A stretch of 64,000 bases of DNA from the NCBI GenBank assembly GCA_034008185.1, contig CM067083.1, forward strand, positions 121,907,337 to 121,971,336, in the 5' to 3' direction. The first letter of the stretch is position 1. Each line of letters starts with the position of its first letter. A program made the position numbers and the translations under genes. The notes beneath the pieces are model-generated. The model was not told the origin of the DNA. It saw only the letters and a list, made by a program, of their open reading frames with translations, and did no database searches. Positions 1 to 14,959 of the stretch are shown piece by piece. This DNA comes from Gorsachius magnificus. Its lineage: Eukaryota; Chordata; Aves; Pelecaniformes; Ardeidae.

Positions 1-26
1 CTCTCTCTCTCTCATACACACGCGGT
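1..26. repeat. CT/CA microsatellite at left edge
   Basis: The window opens in a (CT)n run followed by a short ATACACACG stretch. The repeat may extend beyond the left edge. Confidence 0.8.
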
Positions 27-3000
27 AGATTTGTTCTTTACATTTAATTTATGCAAGTGAGGCACGGAATACATTTCAGTAACACCAATTAGATACGCAC
101 TAATTTCTTCTCTGTGAAATAGCAGTAAGTAATTAATCAGAATTTTGATCACAACTCAGTTGGCAATTCTAATTGCACTTGCCATTTCCACAGCAAATAC
201 GGAATCATTATCTTTTTTGCCTAGTCCTCTCTTCCTAATCATCCAGGGTGCTAGAAGCAAAACATTTCCAAGAACTAGATATTGTCTATATCAACCAGCA
301 GCCTTAATACCTTTGGACTGCGGGTTAGTGGGTTCAGTCCATGGCTGTGTTTTATTTCAAGCTTCATCATAATTTTAAAGCCAATAGCTAGTGGCAGGCT
401 GGCTGTTTGCCTGGGGGAAAGGGGATTCTGCCTCATAAAATTATGAGAAAGGATAAAAGCTAGCAGCTCACTCCATTAAAAACCTTCTGGGAGAGCACTA
501 AAGACACCTGACCTTTGCACGAGCATCCAGCAAGCATCCAAGGGGCATATGGACGTTGATCAGACCTGTATCATCAAAACCTGCACCGCATCTCTAAGAC
601 ACCACAACCACATTTTAACTCCAGGCCTTACCAGCTGTCTTGGTACCGAATAGGATGATCGGGGAGACCAGTACACCGTGGTTAACTATAACTGTTTGCA
701 TGACCGTTTAGTGATCACTCTGCTGATCTGTGCAAACTTACAGCGCTGGACTGGAGCAAGAATGGATGAAGATTATCTGCCTGGAAAGCGTTACGGCGAA
801 GGATCTATGCAGATAGGACTCCCCTTTGATATACTCTGAAAAAGCTGACAGTGAGACACTTCTCAGATGGCTTAGAGTTGAAAGAGAGCAGGAAAAGAGA
901 GAGCTTTACCATTTAGGAACTGAGCCCTATGGGGAGCTGAGGATGTACCTACACCAGGTCCAGCCATCAAATCCAGCCTGGTGCTTCACCTTCTCTCACT
1001 GCTGGAAACAAATCTTTCCTAGGACCTGACAGCTACAGACTGGTGTAATAAGCAAATTCTTCATATAATTCAAGCCCAGATGGTTAATCGTTTCTTGGGT
1101 AATCCCAAACCATACACAGTAAGTTTGGGAATATAACCCAAATCTGAGGTATCAATTCTGCCCACTTAATAACTAGTGAAAAGAGATTTACAAGAAGTGT
1201 AAAGATGCTCCACTTTATGCAAGAAGTTTCTGCATAGAACATGTTATGAACCAGAATAGTTCTGGATATACCTTTACATACATTTTGAGCAGTAGCATGA
1301 ATGAAAAGTACTATTTTGAAGACTGTCCAAGCACCTCCTGTACTCCCCCAAAGTGTCTTCTCCTTTCCCTAACCAATAGAAATCACTGTAAGAACAGGAA
1401 GGCATCACTCAGACCTTTCCTTTGCTTCCTCGGGTGATTTTTTTTTTAGTTAAAGCTCTTGCTTTGTTTCCATATCTGAGAGATCAATAGGAAGGATTTG
1501 AGGGAGTCCTTCTACTCCCAGACACCAAACCTTTCCCATATGAGGGGGAGAATCACTCTCAACTTTAGCCATGCTAACAACGACTGAAGAGGGACAAAAC
1601 ACCTCAGAACCTAGCTATGAACATCGCAGCCAGGAACAACAACCTCTGAGATTTTAGTGCGTTGGATTTCTTTCTTTCACAGAGGAAAGAAAAATACAAA
1701 CAAAATAAATGTCTGAGCCACCATGGAGACATTTCTTCATCTGAGGTTGGGGTAGGGATGGTGTAGCCATGCAGAAAAATCTCTAAAGCTTTAACCACAC
1801 ATTTTCCAGGCTTAACTCTACCTTCTGGGACACAGCGGGACAACGTTTTCCATCAGCCTTAAAAAGAGGTACACTGAGGCTATGCCTACACTTGTGAGGG
1901 CTTATGTCTTAGCCCTGGTACTCAGTCACACATATTTTACATTCCTAGAACAATTCTTGGCATGTTTTTTTGTCTACGTCAACTAACACTGACCAAAACA
2001 GTGTCTAGGAGTTGTCTGAGGGTTAGTATAGTCTGCGACCATTCCAGTTTGGATGAAACCAGTCTGGTCTGGAGGATAAGGAAGTTTAATAATCATGCAT
2101 ATGGCCACACTGAAAGTTGACCCTAGGGCCATAAAATTGGCTCTGGTGCTTTGTAGTTTACCAGCACAAAGATAGTCAGAAGGTTTGAGATCTTTGCAGC
2201 CACATTGTGCAGAGCAATACCACCATGCTCCCTGCTGTTCTTATCAGAATTATCTCCCTCCAAGCAGCTCAAGTGCATGGGAGGCACTGGTGGAGTTAAA
2301 AATGAGGTGGTCACCAGCAGATTTTTCCTAACAATCTTTCCATACTTGTATGGAGCCAGCAATCATTGCACTGACTCTCTAAACATATCAAAGAGAAACT
2401 AAAAAGGTAGAAAAAAATGTTTGAAAAATTTAACACATAGGCTGCAAAAGAGAAAGGATGCCTTTTAATTGGCTATAATCAGAGTTGTTTAATCACCTCA
2501 GAGTGGAAAAAAAACCCAAATCAGCAGCTCTTGGACCCTGAGAATCTTTGAAGACCAAGTAAACCGACACAGCACAGATTTATGAAGACAGCAGATCACA
2601 TCCCAGATCAGCTACAGCAGCCAAAAGAAAAAATAAGAGCTTTTAAACCAGAGGCAGTGGGATACAATCAGACTAGTGCAAAAAAAATCAACTTCAACAC
2701 AGATATATAAGTAATGAATGGTCCTGAAGAGACATTCTGGCTACATCTTCACTAGTAAATCAAATGTGCCCAGGAGTATTCCCAGACACCGAGGCCAACT
2801 GACATGGTCTAGCTGCATTCATTTATTAAACTCTCTCAGCTTTCAAAACAGGATGGATTCATCCAACAGACCAACTGGGAATGTTCCTTGGCACACGTTA
2901 GCTCCCAGACTGCACCCAAGAATCATTTGGGAGGGTGTTAATTGGCCCAGGACAAAAGCATGCCAGGGGCTGTTGTAACCACATTTTTTTTCAGAGCAGA

Positions 3001-5157
3001 GAATTGTATTTCCATGTCTGTGGCCTGGCACTGCTTTATTTATTTTAGCATGGGCATAGCCCCTATCCACATTAACGTCTGCCCCTGGGGAGTGCTGCTG
3101 TGACCACAAAATTACCTGCAAAATTTAACAGAGGGCACAGGCCACATCAGTTAGAGAGGTATCTCGAGCTGAAGGAAATGAACAGGGAAACCTGCAGCCA
3201 GTATTAATTCTGGACCCCTTCAAGACAACAGCTCACACCCAGAGGCAAAGGCCAAGCAGATGCTGTTTGAAATATTTGGCCTTCTCCTGGCATTGTTGGA
3301 GGTTGCTGAATTTTTTCACACTTAGATCTTTTTAATTTGTTGCATACTCGTTGTGAACAAACTATTACTGTTCACTCAGCAGTTTACAAGGCTGGGGCTG
3401 ATGTTTTCTTGCACTAGAAAAATATTTTAAGTGGAGAAAAACAATTTGAGGTGATTATTAAAACCGTTATTAGTGAGGCAGGAAACAAAGCTGTTGCTGT
3501 GTGCCTTCTGTTTGTCGCATGAGCAGGCTTCAAACTTGAGTGGAAGAGATGGAAGGGGAAATCTAGTCACCTCCTAGCTGTTATTGCCCTGCTGGAAATG
3601 AGCAATAGGTTGACAGCAGCTGAAGAGAGAGATGCCTGCCCACTGCACCTTAATACAAGGAGAATGGGTTTGGGAGGATGGAGTCACCAGAGAAGAAAAC
3701 ATGGGGATAATTTCCTGTCTCTACTCAGCTAGTATCTCTCTAGGGTGATGCGACTGGACCCAACTCTGGTCTTCAATAGTCATAATCTTTGAGTTCAGTG
3801 AGTTTATGGCCTCATACAACTGTAGCAAATAGTCTGATGCATGATGCCATCAAGCAAGCCACTTCCTCAACTCACCATGCATGGGCATCCTTCTAATCAA
3901 GATGCTCTAAGAAACAATGGGTGAAATGTGTGTGCATAAAGCCTCACAAAAATAAACCAGCTCTGGAAATCCTTCTTACAGACACACTGAGCAAATGCAG
4001 GAGCAAGAGTGGGATGAGATGAGGAGGGGCTACACCACCACGACTCTGCCACTAGTGGTTTTTGGGGAGAACAATATGTTGCCTGCCTTTGCCTTGGCTG
4101 AGAAGTAGGAACCTCGGTAACACCTTTTGCTCTTCCTTTTAACTGTACGGCATAGTGTGCACACAAACATTTACTCTGAGCATAGGCTGAGAGACAGACA
4201 GGGCTGATCCACAGCTGACATCAGTGCCAGGAGTCAGAAGCACAGGCCAAGGCTGTGTTCTTGCAGAGATCGAGAATAGCAGGAGCATGAGGTCAGCCCT
4301 CTTAGGAGGACCCCAAGCAGGTCCAGTGTCATGAACACCACCTCAGCCAAGATACATCTGTGCACAAGTACACAAGGGACAGGGCAGGAGCACATCTCCC
4401 AGCCAAGGTGGAGGCAGAGCTGATGAGAGAGGCGGGTACTGCTGCTCAGCCTGAGAGCTGCCCTCACAAGGACCATAGACACATCTTGGCCATGTGTTTC
4501 AACCTCCCTCCCTCTTTAGATGCTCCACCAGTGGCTCTTCTGCTGCTGTGGACAGGAGTCTGTTGTGCATCCACAACAGAGAAGACTGAAATAAGAGTCT
4601 CCTCTCATTTGAGACTTTCTTTGCATCTCCTATCAGCTTTGCTCCTATGGAAAGCCACCTAGATCAGGCTCATTATCACCCTTTTCTAGGTGACTTGGGA
4701 GCAATACATGCACCTGAAAAGTGAGTGGAGGGCTGAACTAATGCCTCTTGGCTTGAAGACATAGGGATATGCAGGGACATAGCCAGCATCAGGCTGGGTG
4801 ACTCCAGAATGCGGTGTTGTTACAAATAGCACTTTGCCTGGAGGCCCATCCAGTTGAATTAGAAAAAAAAAAGAACCATTAATTAACCTGACTTAAGAGA
4901 GGGCTGATGCAGGGCAATGTGACCTTTTCTCTATGTCACATGCCACACGGATTTTAGCCTCCCTCTGATGCTTTGTCACCACCAGTCCTTGTTTTTTAGA
5001 TCACTGGATTGCAGGGGCATGATGGTGACCAAAGTGATAGGGGCAGTAGGAGAAAAGAAAGAAGTGGCTTCACTATCTCAGTGGTCCATACACCAATGAC
5101 AATCACCCCAACACCAAAGAATCCCATTATCCCTCTACCATCTATTACCTTGCAATG

Positions 5158-5172
5158 TAAATATATATATAG
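5158..5172. repeat. Short (TA)n run
   Basis: About seven AT dinucleotides within an AT-rich patch. Confidence 0.6.
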
Positions 5173-8100
5173 GTAAGCATACTTTATTTCAGGTATTACA
5201 AACACATGACTGACGAATGTGTACATTCAGTTAATATACACACTTAAGGCAGTATTGGCGATATTTTGCAGAAAAACTAATGATAACAGTTCACAAAATG
5301 GAAAATAGAATTATTTAATGCTGCTCAACTTTTGCATAAATGTGATGGCAACAGAAGGAGCTTTCTGCAGTTCCACCAATCATCCCAATGCATTGCTGCA
5401 ATATCCCAATCTACTTAAAATTTGTCATTCAATTAACCTACTTTGGTGATGGGAGGGAAACTAGTTAACAGCCTCAGTGGGAGCTGATGAGAGTAAAGAG
5501 AGACCGGGTGAATAAAGTAAAGACTTGTAGCGAGGAACCTCCACTCCCTTTGGCTGCAGTACATATGCACACTCCCTGATACAGATGATTTCTGTCTGGG
5601 AGGCTCAAGAAGACATAAGTGAACCTGCATGCCTCTAACCCACTGTGAGGTTTCCCCCTGATATCTCTGACATCAGGACAGACATATGGCTAGGTCTGCT
5701 AGTCTCTCTGGGACTGAGAACAGGTTGAAAACCAGTTCTTCTGAGGCTTCCTCAGATGAAAAGTCAACTAATTTTGGAGTGTAGTCATACCTGGGTTCTA
5801 ACACAACATGTCATTTCAGCTTTGTAAAACAGGTGGAAGGACAGTACTGGGGTCAAGAGCACATGTAGGTCAGGGATGGCACATCAGTCCTTCAAAAAAC
5901 ACAGACACACTTTTATATTAGGATATGAAAAACTCTGTTACTTGAATCTTAAAGTATTTTTTGATTTTTTTTTCTTTTAGATGATTTTTTTTTCTTTACT
6001 GGATTTCTTGTGGAAGCAAGACTTATGCAGTCACACCACAGATGTGTTCCTCTACCTTTGCCTTCATACATCCTAGCATTTTTTAGTTCATTCACCATCT
6101 TCACTTAAAGGGGTTAGAGAAGATATCTTATAAACCTTTTTCAATAGCAAAACCCCTTCCATCCTCAAGTCCTTAAGCTGAAGGAAAAGATTCCTTCAGA
6201 ACTTTCAATTTCTTCAACTTCAATCAGTCACAAAAGACACAAACTTAGGAAATGACAGTTCCCAAGTGTTCATGCTCACAGGACCTTCTCCTAGTTTGGA
6301 AAATGAAAAAAATTCACATCAATATTCAATATTGTGATTTTTTAACAGAATAAGTATTGTAAAAGGATCAGTTGCATCTAATTTAAGATAATACTGTTTG
6401 TGGGACTGCTGTCTTTGTATTCCTTTTACTATTATTTTCAATGAAAAAAAGAATAACAAGGGAAATAAAGGTGAAAAAGTTGCTTTAAATACAAGAATGA
6501 AAACTCAAGTCTGCATGTGAAATCAAAATACATCTTTTCCAGATAAAAATGGAAAAAAATAAATTTTATCTCTGAAGCTTGAAAAATGTTTTAAAAATAA
6601 AAACACTAAAATTAGACAAATCTAGGTATTAACATACTACATAAAACATAGAGGCCACACTATGATTGAGGCGAAGAATCAGAACCACCGGTATATTGCC
6701 CGTCTATTTTTTCTTTCACATCCGCCACTAGATTGGAGATCTAACAGTGAGCCTGGCAAGATTTCAGTGATAGCTACTCGCTATCAGGAATTTTCAGTCA
6801 TGGGGGTGGACCTCTGTTCTAGATCTCGCTAGACTGGAAAACCCAACCTCGATGCCTAGTGCCATCCGCAGAAGGCTATGGTTTTGTGTTACTATATTTT
6901 CATCAACCAAATTATGATGGATTCTTAAAAAAAACAGTTTGGAGAACATCTCCATTGACAACATAGGAAATAGTCTCCATGAAATTCTTTCTGAAAGTCC
7001 CCTAGGTCTGACTTCTTATCTAGTTTACATGTTTCAATGTTTAGACATGAGCATCTAAATCTGAGCTTGGCTCCTTCAGCTGAGAGAATTCAACACGTTG
7101 AAAGGGAAATTTATGCATCTTAGGCACCAGTTTTAGTGTGAGATAAATAATTTCAGTTAGGCAAGATGAATCTTTTGAGTAGAACTTGAATTTCTCTTTG
7201 GAAAAGAAAGCTAATCTAACCCTAACCATGACATTCAGGATATATCTATGTCCCCTCCTCAGCGCACTACAAGGTCTCCCTCATGACCTGACCCACAGCC
7301 CACAGCAACAAGAAACTGGCAATGACATCCCCCAGGAACAAGGGAAAACCAACTTTTAGAGCACATGTGATGCTGTGAGCCTCAGTCTGCCTGAAAGCTT
7401 CAGACACCATGAGGCACACCTGGACTGGCTGTTCATGGGAGGCTGCAAGTATTTCTACACTGCCATCATCCTCCTATGAGTTTTTTGTGGGGATGAAAAG
7501 TGGATGGATCTGGGAGCTCACCAAGCCCTGAGTTTCTCCACAGATCCCTCTTTGAGGGTTGTGTCAACACAGACATTGAATTCAGAGGTGCAGGGTTTCA
7601 TCCTCTGAATTAGAGGGGTTTTTGACCACAATGTTGAAAAAGAAAATACAAGGAAAAAACACTTCTCAAATTCCATTGGATAACATTGGCAAAGAAAGAC
7701 ATGCCAATGCTATACCCACATATATCTTATGTAGAGCAACAAACCTCAGAACGGCTTAAAAAATACTTGTCCATGTCCCACTAAATCACTGTGGCTTAAA
7801 GTATTGAAGGTCGGTTTTGAAACTTCTTTCAATGAAAACTATGCTTTTATCTCAGTGAAAACACTCCCATCTTACTAAACAAACATGATGTGATCAGCAG
7901 TGGACCTCAGAAAATCCTCTCACATCTCATTATCCCACAGTTTATATTAGAGCTTTTATGGCTTGACTTCATAATTCAACCACAGGATCAACTCTGTTCC
8001 CCTCTGCCTGAGCCTTTGTGGTGCTAATATATTATTTCTGTAACATGAAGAGTAAAGAAAAGAGATACAACATGTTCTTGTGGCAATAAGTTAATTTTTA

Positions 8101-8175
8101 CTTAACCTTCCAGTGCTTGACATTGCAGGCACTAACACTTTGGTTGTTTAAGGAGAAACACCGAGTGAGTAAGCA

Positions 8176-8355
8176 ATAGAATCATAGAATCATAGAATGT
8201 TTTGGGTTGGAAGGGACCCCTAGAGGTCACCCAGCCCAACCCCCCTGCAGTGAGCAGGGACACCTTTAACCAGATCAGGTTGCTCAGAGCCCTGTCCAAC
8301 CTGGCCCTGAATGTTTCCAGGGATGGGGCCTCCACTACCTCTCTGAGCAACCCTT
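8176..8355 (-). mobile_element. CR1 3' end, minus orientation
   Basis: Begins with ATAGAATCATAGAATCATAG, the complement of the CR1 tail, followed by GGTTGGAAGGGACC and the CCAACCTGGCCCTGAATG segment. This is the last 180 bp of a 5'-truncated CR1 copied toward the minus strand. It is close in sequence to the copy at 49348-50147, suggesting the same subfamily. Confidence 0.92.
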
Positions 8356-11300
8356 ACTCGAGCAAAAAGCTTCCCAAAGGTGCTGGCTGCATTGTTTCCT
8401 GCAACACAAAACATTCCCTTGTCAATCCTGGTGGCAAGAAAGTGTTATGCCCTTGCTGGGCCAAGATGGACCCCATTGGACCTGTTAACCACGAAACGGC
8501 TGACCTGTGAAAAGGGGTGTGAAGCTGAATTATTTACCCTGATAGCACTGGAGGATGGAGAGAAAAACTCTGTGTTCAAGACCAGACCAGTCACAATAAG
8601 GTTTCTGTCTCTGCCATGGGCTTGTTTGAAACCCACAGACCTGGCTGTGTGTCATTTTCCCCTCCTGCCCTTTGTTTTCTCCATTTAGAGCTGTAAATTC
8701 CTCACAACAGGATAATCTCTGGCTGTATGATGGCACCTAGGGTGTCCACTCCCATTTACTACAGTATGATAGTTCTTAAACAACTGCAAATACACAGAGA
8801 CCGAGGCACTGCTGAGGAGTAGCATAAAAGGAGATGCATGATGGACTTTTGCTCTTGCAGTTCAAGCAATCCAGCATTAAGGTTGCTCAGCTGGTGGTAC
8901 AATCCACTTTTATTTCTCACTTCAAACCTTCTTTTTCTCCTAGGTCCTCCATCACACCTCTGTTAATATGTTCAAGTTCTTGGACACATTTAAGTGGTGG
9001 GAAGAATTGACCTTATCCAGACACTCCAAGTCACAGACTGAGATTTCAGAGTGACACAAGGAACTGGATGCCTGGTGTGCAAATCCTAACAAAGTTATTT
9101 AAGATGGAGACATATCCTTTCCCAGGGAACATTCATACAGTCTTTCACCAGCAGACCCAAGGTCACTCTGACTTCACTTCTGGATGATTACAACTGAAGA
9201 AACTGAGCTTAGGCTGGCACAAAGTCCAGGTGAGTAGGTCACACTGAGGTAAAGACATGAAACAGCCAAGGAGATGTGGCCCCATGCTCACTGCACACTG
9301 GGAGCACAGGCAAAGCCACCACGTGCTCCTTGCACAGGGTCACACCGACAGCTTTGAGGAAGGATCTGAGTTGGCTTTCAGTTAGGACTGCTCGCTTGTT
9401 TGGACTTTTTTTTTTCTTTTTTTCCCTTCCCCCCAAACTCTAGCCTAACCCTTTCACAGAATCACCAAAGAAAGGCACCTGAAAAAAGAGACTTTGCTTT
9501 TTGAAAGACCTTCGGTACATCTGCCTCCCACTGGAGCTGAGGGAAAGGCAATATTATTTTCCTAAGCAGCCCCCAAACTGTGAGTATAAAAGCATACAAA
9601 TTCAACACCCACAAAAAAAAGGAATAAGATAATAACCCTGGACAATGAGAAAATTACACAAGTTCACTTTCCATGTCGGTATGCATTTCCCTTTAAGAAT
9701 TTCCATTTCCCTTTAAGCAATTCTATTACTCACACATAGCATTTCTAATCATTCTTTCAAGTGTTTCTATGTAACTTATCAGGGTTTAATGAATGCCAGA
9801 ATAAGCACTAGAGGGAAAATCCACATAACTGGACAGTAACCCAAAGGTTTTAACAAGACCTCTACATTTTTCTTTTTTAATATAATCTTTATTCAAGCAT
9901 TTTCTGCTTTGATCAGAAAGATGGCTTTTTTATTGGTATTATTATTGACTTTTTCCCACCCACCCTCTTCTATAATCCGGCATCCCATAACTTGCGAGCC
10001 CTTCAGGGTTGCAGTGAAGAGTTATTAGTTACAAAGGGCTTCTTTGGAAACATAATCTATAAGCAAAATTGGTCAAAGTAAACAAGTTAGCTTCTATACT
10101 GCCTTCTACTGAATCAGGCCCCCCACTCGTTTTGCAGAGAGAAGAGTAAAAAAACCGTGCAAACCTCCAAAACTGATATATGAATATGCTAGAGAGCAAG
10201 AGTGGCTTGTTTAGTCTGCCATAACAGGGAGGCATTGTTCACTATTAATAATAATTCCTAAGAATGACCTTGTGCCCAGAAGTTGTCAGTCACACAAATT
10301 CTGGGATGCCTTGTCACTGGAGGTTAGAGTGGCTAAAGGAGTGGATGAGACAGGATGCATCAACAAATAATAGAAGAATTGGATCTACTTTCAGGTAAAA
10401 CTCTCCTTGAATGACTGCTTTGGAAGGCACGGCTATGAGAAAAAAAGTCAGTCTATAAGTCTATAAGGACTTAATATTCTTCCCAAGGCAACCACTGCCT
10501 TCAGTAAGACATTAGAAACATGTTAAGCCTCAACCCTGATTTTGAAGCCACTGTCGGAGTTGTGTAGGACCTGACTCCTGTTTGCACAACGCTGTTGTGG
10601 GCAGCACTGCGCTTGTACTTGAGCTCTGGCCAGTTTGGGGTTCTTTTCTCTGGAGTGCTGTACAGGCATACACAGTCAGAGCTTTTCTCCAGAGAGCCTC
10701 GGGCTTTCCAAGAGCAGAGGATGTTTTTAGTTATGTGTGGTCACTGACTTCCATCAGGTTTCCTTTTTACTTCAGACATAAATTTAAGTAACCAAGGAAG
10801 TTGGTCTCCTTGCGCCCTAGAGAGGCAAAGGAGAAAGCGGGTTTCTCTCGCTGTGCAATAGTCCAAACCAGGCACCTGAAGCAGACTGCACAGGGAGCTG
10901 GACAAAATAGCTTCTCCAAAGCTGACTTATATGTCTTACACTGTAGTTTCGAACAGTAAGGGAGACATCATATCATTTTCCTGCAATGAAAAAATGACTT
11001 TTATTTGTTCTACTTACACCTCTAATACTTTATCATAATAACATGTAGCCTTTGGAGTCAGAGGGCTGGAAAAGTCCTCAACAAGTGACACAGCCCACTT
11101 CTCTCCCCTACAGCAAGCTATGCTCTACCAGGATTCATTCCTGACAGATCCTGCTATTGCTTTATTTCTTAGCTCCCTCTCCAGAGATGGAAAGAAGGTG
11201 GTTGTGCCCATCTCCCTTGGGCATTACAGCCCGGCCCTGCCCCACTGCGGGGTATACTTTTACTGTGGTCACTCCTCAGAGTGAGACATGGACGGGAAGT

Positions 11301-11599
11301 TTCATTAATTTGTCACAAGGTGCACCAAATCAGTAGCAGAAGTCCAAGAAGAGCCAAGAACTCTCCTCAGCTATTAGGGAAATTATTTTTACCAAGTATC
11401 TTCTTCAACTGAATATTTATCCAATAGAGCTGTACCCTCTACTTCTTTCATATGTATTTTTGGTACAACCTTGAACCCAGCTGGCACCTTTGGTCAGCTA
11501 ATGCTACAATCTCCTATCATTCCTACAGAAGGAAAAAATAGTGTGCTTGCAATATGGACCTCACAGGGATGAAACTTCATTTTCAGTCCAGTAACTTCC

Positions 11600-11830
11600 C
11601 ATGCGTCCTAGTGCGCATGGGAAGAAAACAACAAGGCAGCCTTACTCTAGTTTTGCAATGTGTTTATTAATTTCAGAGAAACCACCGCAGGAACAAAGTT
11701 TATTAGTGAGTAGGAGGACGTTTCAGGAACAGAGCCCGACTGAAAATAATCAGCTCCCTTTAATTAATTGCATACAGTTTTATTGCATAACTGATGGTTT
11801 TAAACCTTAGCCAATTAGCTTGTCAAACAC
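11600..11830. promoter_or_regulatory. Candidate conserved noncoding element
   Basis: Repeat-free patch with GAAACCACCGCAGG (RUNX-like), CTTTAATTAATTGCAT and GCCAATTAGCTTG (homeodomain-like). Only a compositional impression. Confidence 0.2.
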
Positions 11831-13574
11831 GGAAGTCAAATTCTCTGTTGGTGTCTCAGGTAAGGTCTATGCCAAAGTTTTAATTCAACTTGCCTTATCC
11901 AAGCAGCCAGAAAACAGGGCCTCTTGAAACTTAAATTAGGGTGCAGTTACCCAGAACTGTAAAAAAGAATAGAAAAGACAAAGAAAACAAAGACACAGAA
12001 GTCCCAAGCAGGGTCAGTATCTGACTCAGGTCCATAACCCCCATTCCAGGGTAGATTACAGCTGCAAGGTTACCCCATCTGGACAACCAGTTTTCTAAGA
12101 TGGGTTGAGGTACTGTTGCCAATTTAACATGCTTACAATGGAAGAGAAAAAAGAAAAAAAAACACCTTTTCTTTGAAAAGAAAAGGGGTACTAGAACAGC
12201 TTGTGGTGCTTCAGTGTGGTAGCTGTCTCACTGTGCGTCTCTTTTCCCAGAAACTGGAGAACACAGGATGATTTTACAATCATATATATTTATGTATGTG
12301 TATATTAAAATGCACATAAAGTTTTATATGGCAAGTTAATAACTATGTTCTTGGCATGATCTTAGGCTGAGTATTTGATGTAGTCACCCAAGATACAAAT
12401 TTTTCTTTTTTTTTCAGTTCTTAAACACAGTGCTAGTGAATTGACTAGTTTTCCAAAACACGGATCTATTTCTCAAAAAAATGCATTAGGAAATTAAATT
12501 GTTCTTTTCAACTAATTATATTAGTTAATAATTGTATTAATACTCATGCCACATAGCTTGAGCACCCCAAGGTGCTCATTCTGTCAACCACACATGCTTT
12601 GAACTTGGTAGAGTGATGACACCCATTCAAAGATATGCCTTAAAAATTAAGATCTTGCATGTTTTGGCTCAGTAATTATCATGTGAAAAGTTGGGTTTGG
12701 GGTGTACCAACCTCTTGGTCCAAGCTTAGACAACATTTGCAGTTTCATTAGCTAAAATGTCCTATTGAGTCCTTGCCCTGGGTGCACTGTGGCTGAATCT
12801 GAGATGGATGGTTTCTACACTTACTGCTTATTTTTGGTGTGCATATCACCCAGAACACATCTACACCAGTAAACCAAATAGTGTTAGCATGTGACCTCAT
12901 GCATTGGCTCATGATCACCCTCACACTTTAACCATTACTACATTCCCCAGAGCATTTTTCATCCCTGCAACTAGCACCCTCCAGCACCGTGCTCAGACAT
13001 GTCTGGATCTGGGCAAAAGATGAAATACTATGGGGACATGGACAAGGTCATGGGCAAATGGTTTGGTTTAAAAGACTTGTTTAAGGTTGCTCTATTACTC
13101 AGATGGGTTTCAGTAACCACCTGTGCTGCAAGACCTTCCTTTCTTCTCCTCCAGTCCTTATTCATCCCACATGTTTCAGTTTCTCCAGGAGATAAGGCAG
13201 AGCTCTTGTATGCAAACATATGGTACTATAAAGCCTTGATCCATCTCCAGAACAATCACATTTTGGACCAAATGAGTCAAAACAGTTTGCTTGTTGCTGT
13301 GACCATGTAATGCAAGACTGTTTCAAAACCTAAAAGTACAAATAGGAGAACAAGGCAAGCTAAGGTCATACAGGGAGACATTGAAGTGCTTGCCTGCTTT
13401 AGTAATGCCACATGGACATGGTTAATTACTGGTATGTACTTTTTCCCAGTGTTTCATAGGAGCCTCAAACTAGTCTGGGATCATATCATGCCAGATGCTA
13501 CACAAATGCTTCTTTAGTCCGAACACTGAAATGTCAAGAGCCATCACAAACTAATGAGTGGAGGAAAAAACAAG

Positions 13575-13690
13575 AATTAACCTCATTTCGCAGGATAATC
13601 AAGTGACTTCTTCAAAGTCACAGGAGAAGGTTTTAGCAGAGTTCTGCAAAGAACTCAGATCTGCTGAGTGATTCTGCAGCAGCCACCTGT
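13575..13690 (-). mobile_element. MIR-like ancient SINE trace
   Basis: The plus strand reads CCTCATTTCGCAGGATAA, then AAGTGACTTCTTCAAAGTCA, resembling the complement of the MIR core and tail (fraction ending AAGTGACTTGCCCAAGGTCA). Diverged and without clear ends. Confidence 0.35.
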
Positions 13691-14603
13691 GTTTCCCTGT
13701 CACTCTCACAGTAAATCAGTCCTCACATGCTGATGGCTGAACCTGCTGGCTCCCATGACACAAGTCTGCCAGCAGTGAAACCTGTAGCACAGCACACTGT
13801 AAACTAGGAGGGCATTTAAATTGCCCTTTAAAGGTAGACCTGAGATTGCTCTGCCCACAGTTCAATCTAGAAGGACCATGCCCACCTTGAAATGGAAGAT
13901 GCGTAACTACATTAGCATGGAAATGTGCCCATCCTAGCCAGTCCCTCCCTTCTGTGTCTATGTGACACAGCTTCTGGTTCAGAGCTGGCTCATACCCTGT
14001 CTGCCCAGACCACAGACAGACAAGCGTGAGCTTTCTTGGAAGAGGCCATGTCAACATGGCCAAGGTGCAATGGTTCCTCCGAGAACTGGTCTTTCAGTTC
14101 TGCTTTCACATCACTGTCTTCAAGCCACAAGGCAATACCTTTGCTGCTTTTGTCATGGTTCTTTTACAGCACTGAACCAGCGTGGAAAAATTAAAGATGC
14201 TTTATCTGAAACATCCACGAAGGAAATCCTGTGTCTCTGATGAACCTGACTTCCTCAATTTCCTGTTTGCTGCACAGCTGTCTGCATTGGATGGGTCTCA
14301 GGGACATTTTTTTTGGACATATTTGTCTACCTCAGTTGGAAGCCAGTCTCCTTGAGTTAGAACATAAGGGTCTATAATCTTAAAAAAAAAAAAAAAATCA
14401 CAGTGAAAACAGAAAGAATGAAAAGAAAACAAACCAATAAAGAATCTATCCTGTCATAACATTTGAGATTCTGGTATTTGCTGGCCTTGGAGTAGGTTCA
14501 AAATAAATGAAGGAAATGTGTATTTCATTAAATACTAATATTTGGAAGATAAGAGGGAAAAAATGATGAAATGCTTCCAAGCGCAGTTGTGAGGACAGTG
14601 CCT

Positions 14604-14629
14604 GCATGTGTGTGTATAAACACACATGC
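14604..14629. repeat. Perfect 10 bp inverted repeat with 6 base loop
   Basis: GCATGTGTGT and ACACACATGC flank GTATAA. It lies in a TG/CA-rich patch that continues to about 14650, so it probably arose from microsatellite sequence rather than selection. Confidence 0.8.
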
Positions 14630-14959
14630 TTGCATACACACAAACATACAGTCATGATTGTCTCTGATTCAGAATATTGCTATGTAAGAAGAATTACAGG
14701 GGAAGGAAAAAAACAGATTTATTTTCCCAGGCCATTTCTCTTCATGTGCATGACAAGGGCTTTTGCACTTCTCATTCTCTATCTCTTTTCAGAACTGCAA
14801 CTGAATCCTTCCATAAGGACCCATTTTTTTTGTAAATGAGACTGGATCTTACAAGTAAACAGTCACTGAGACATATATAGGCATACATTAAAAAAATCTC
14901 AATCCTACACAAAGTAACCTGTGCTAGGTGCCTTAATAATAAGACTGGTTAATCAAAAT

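Noticed and set aside
13716..14063. 115-codon minus-strand open frame, considered as a possible exon 61 piece
   Set aside because: The translation shows none of the expected fibrocystin strings after exon 60.
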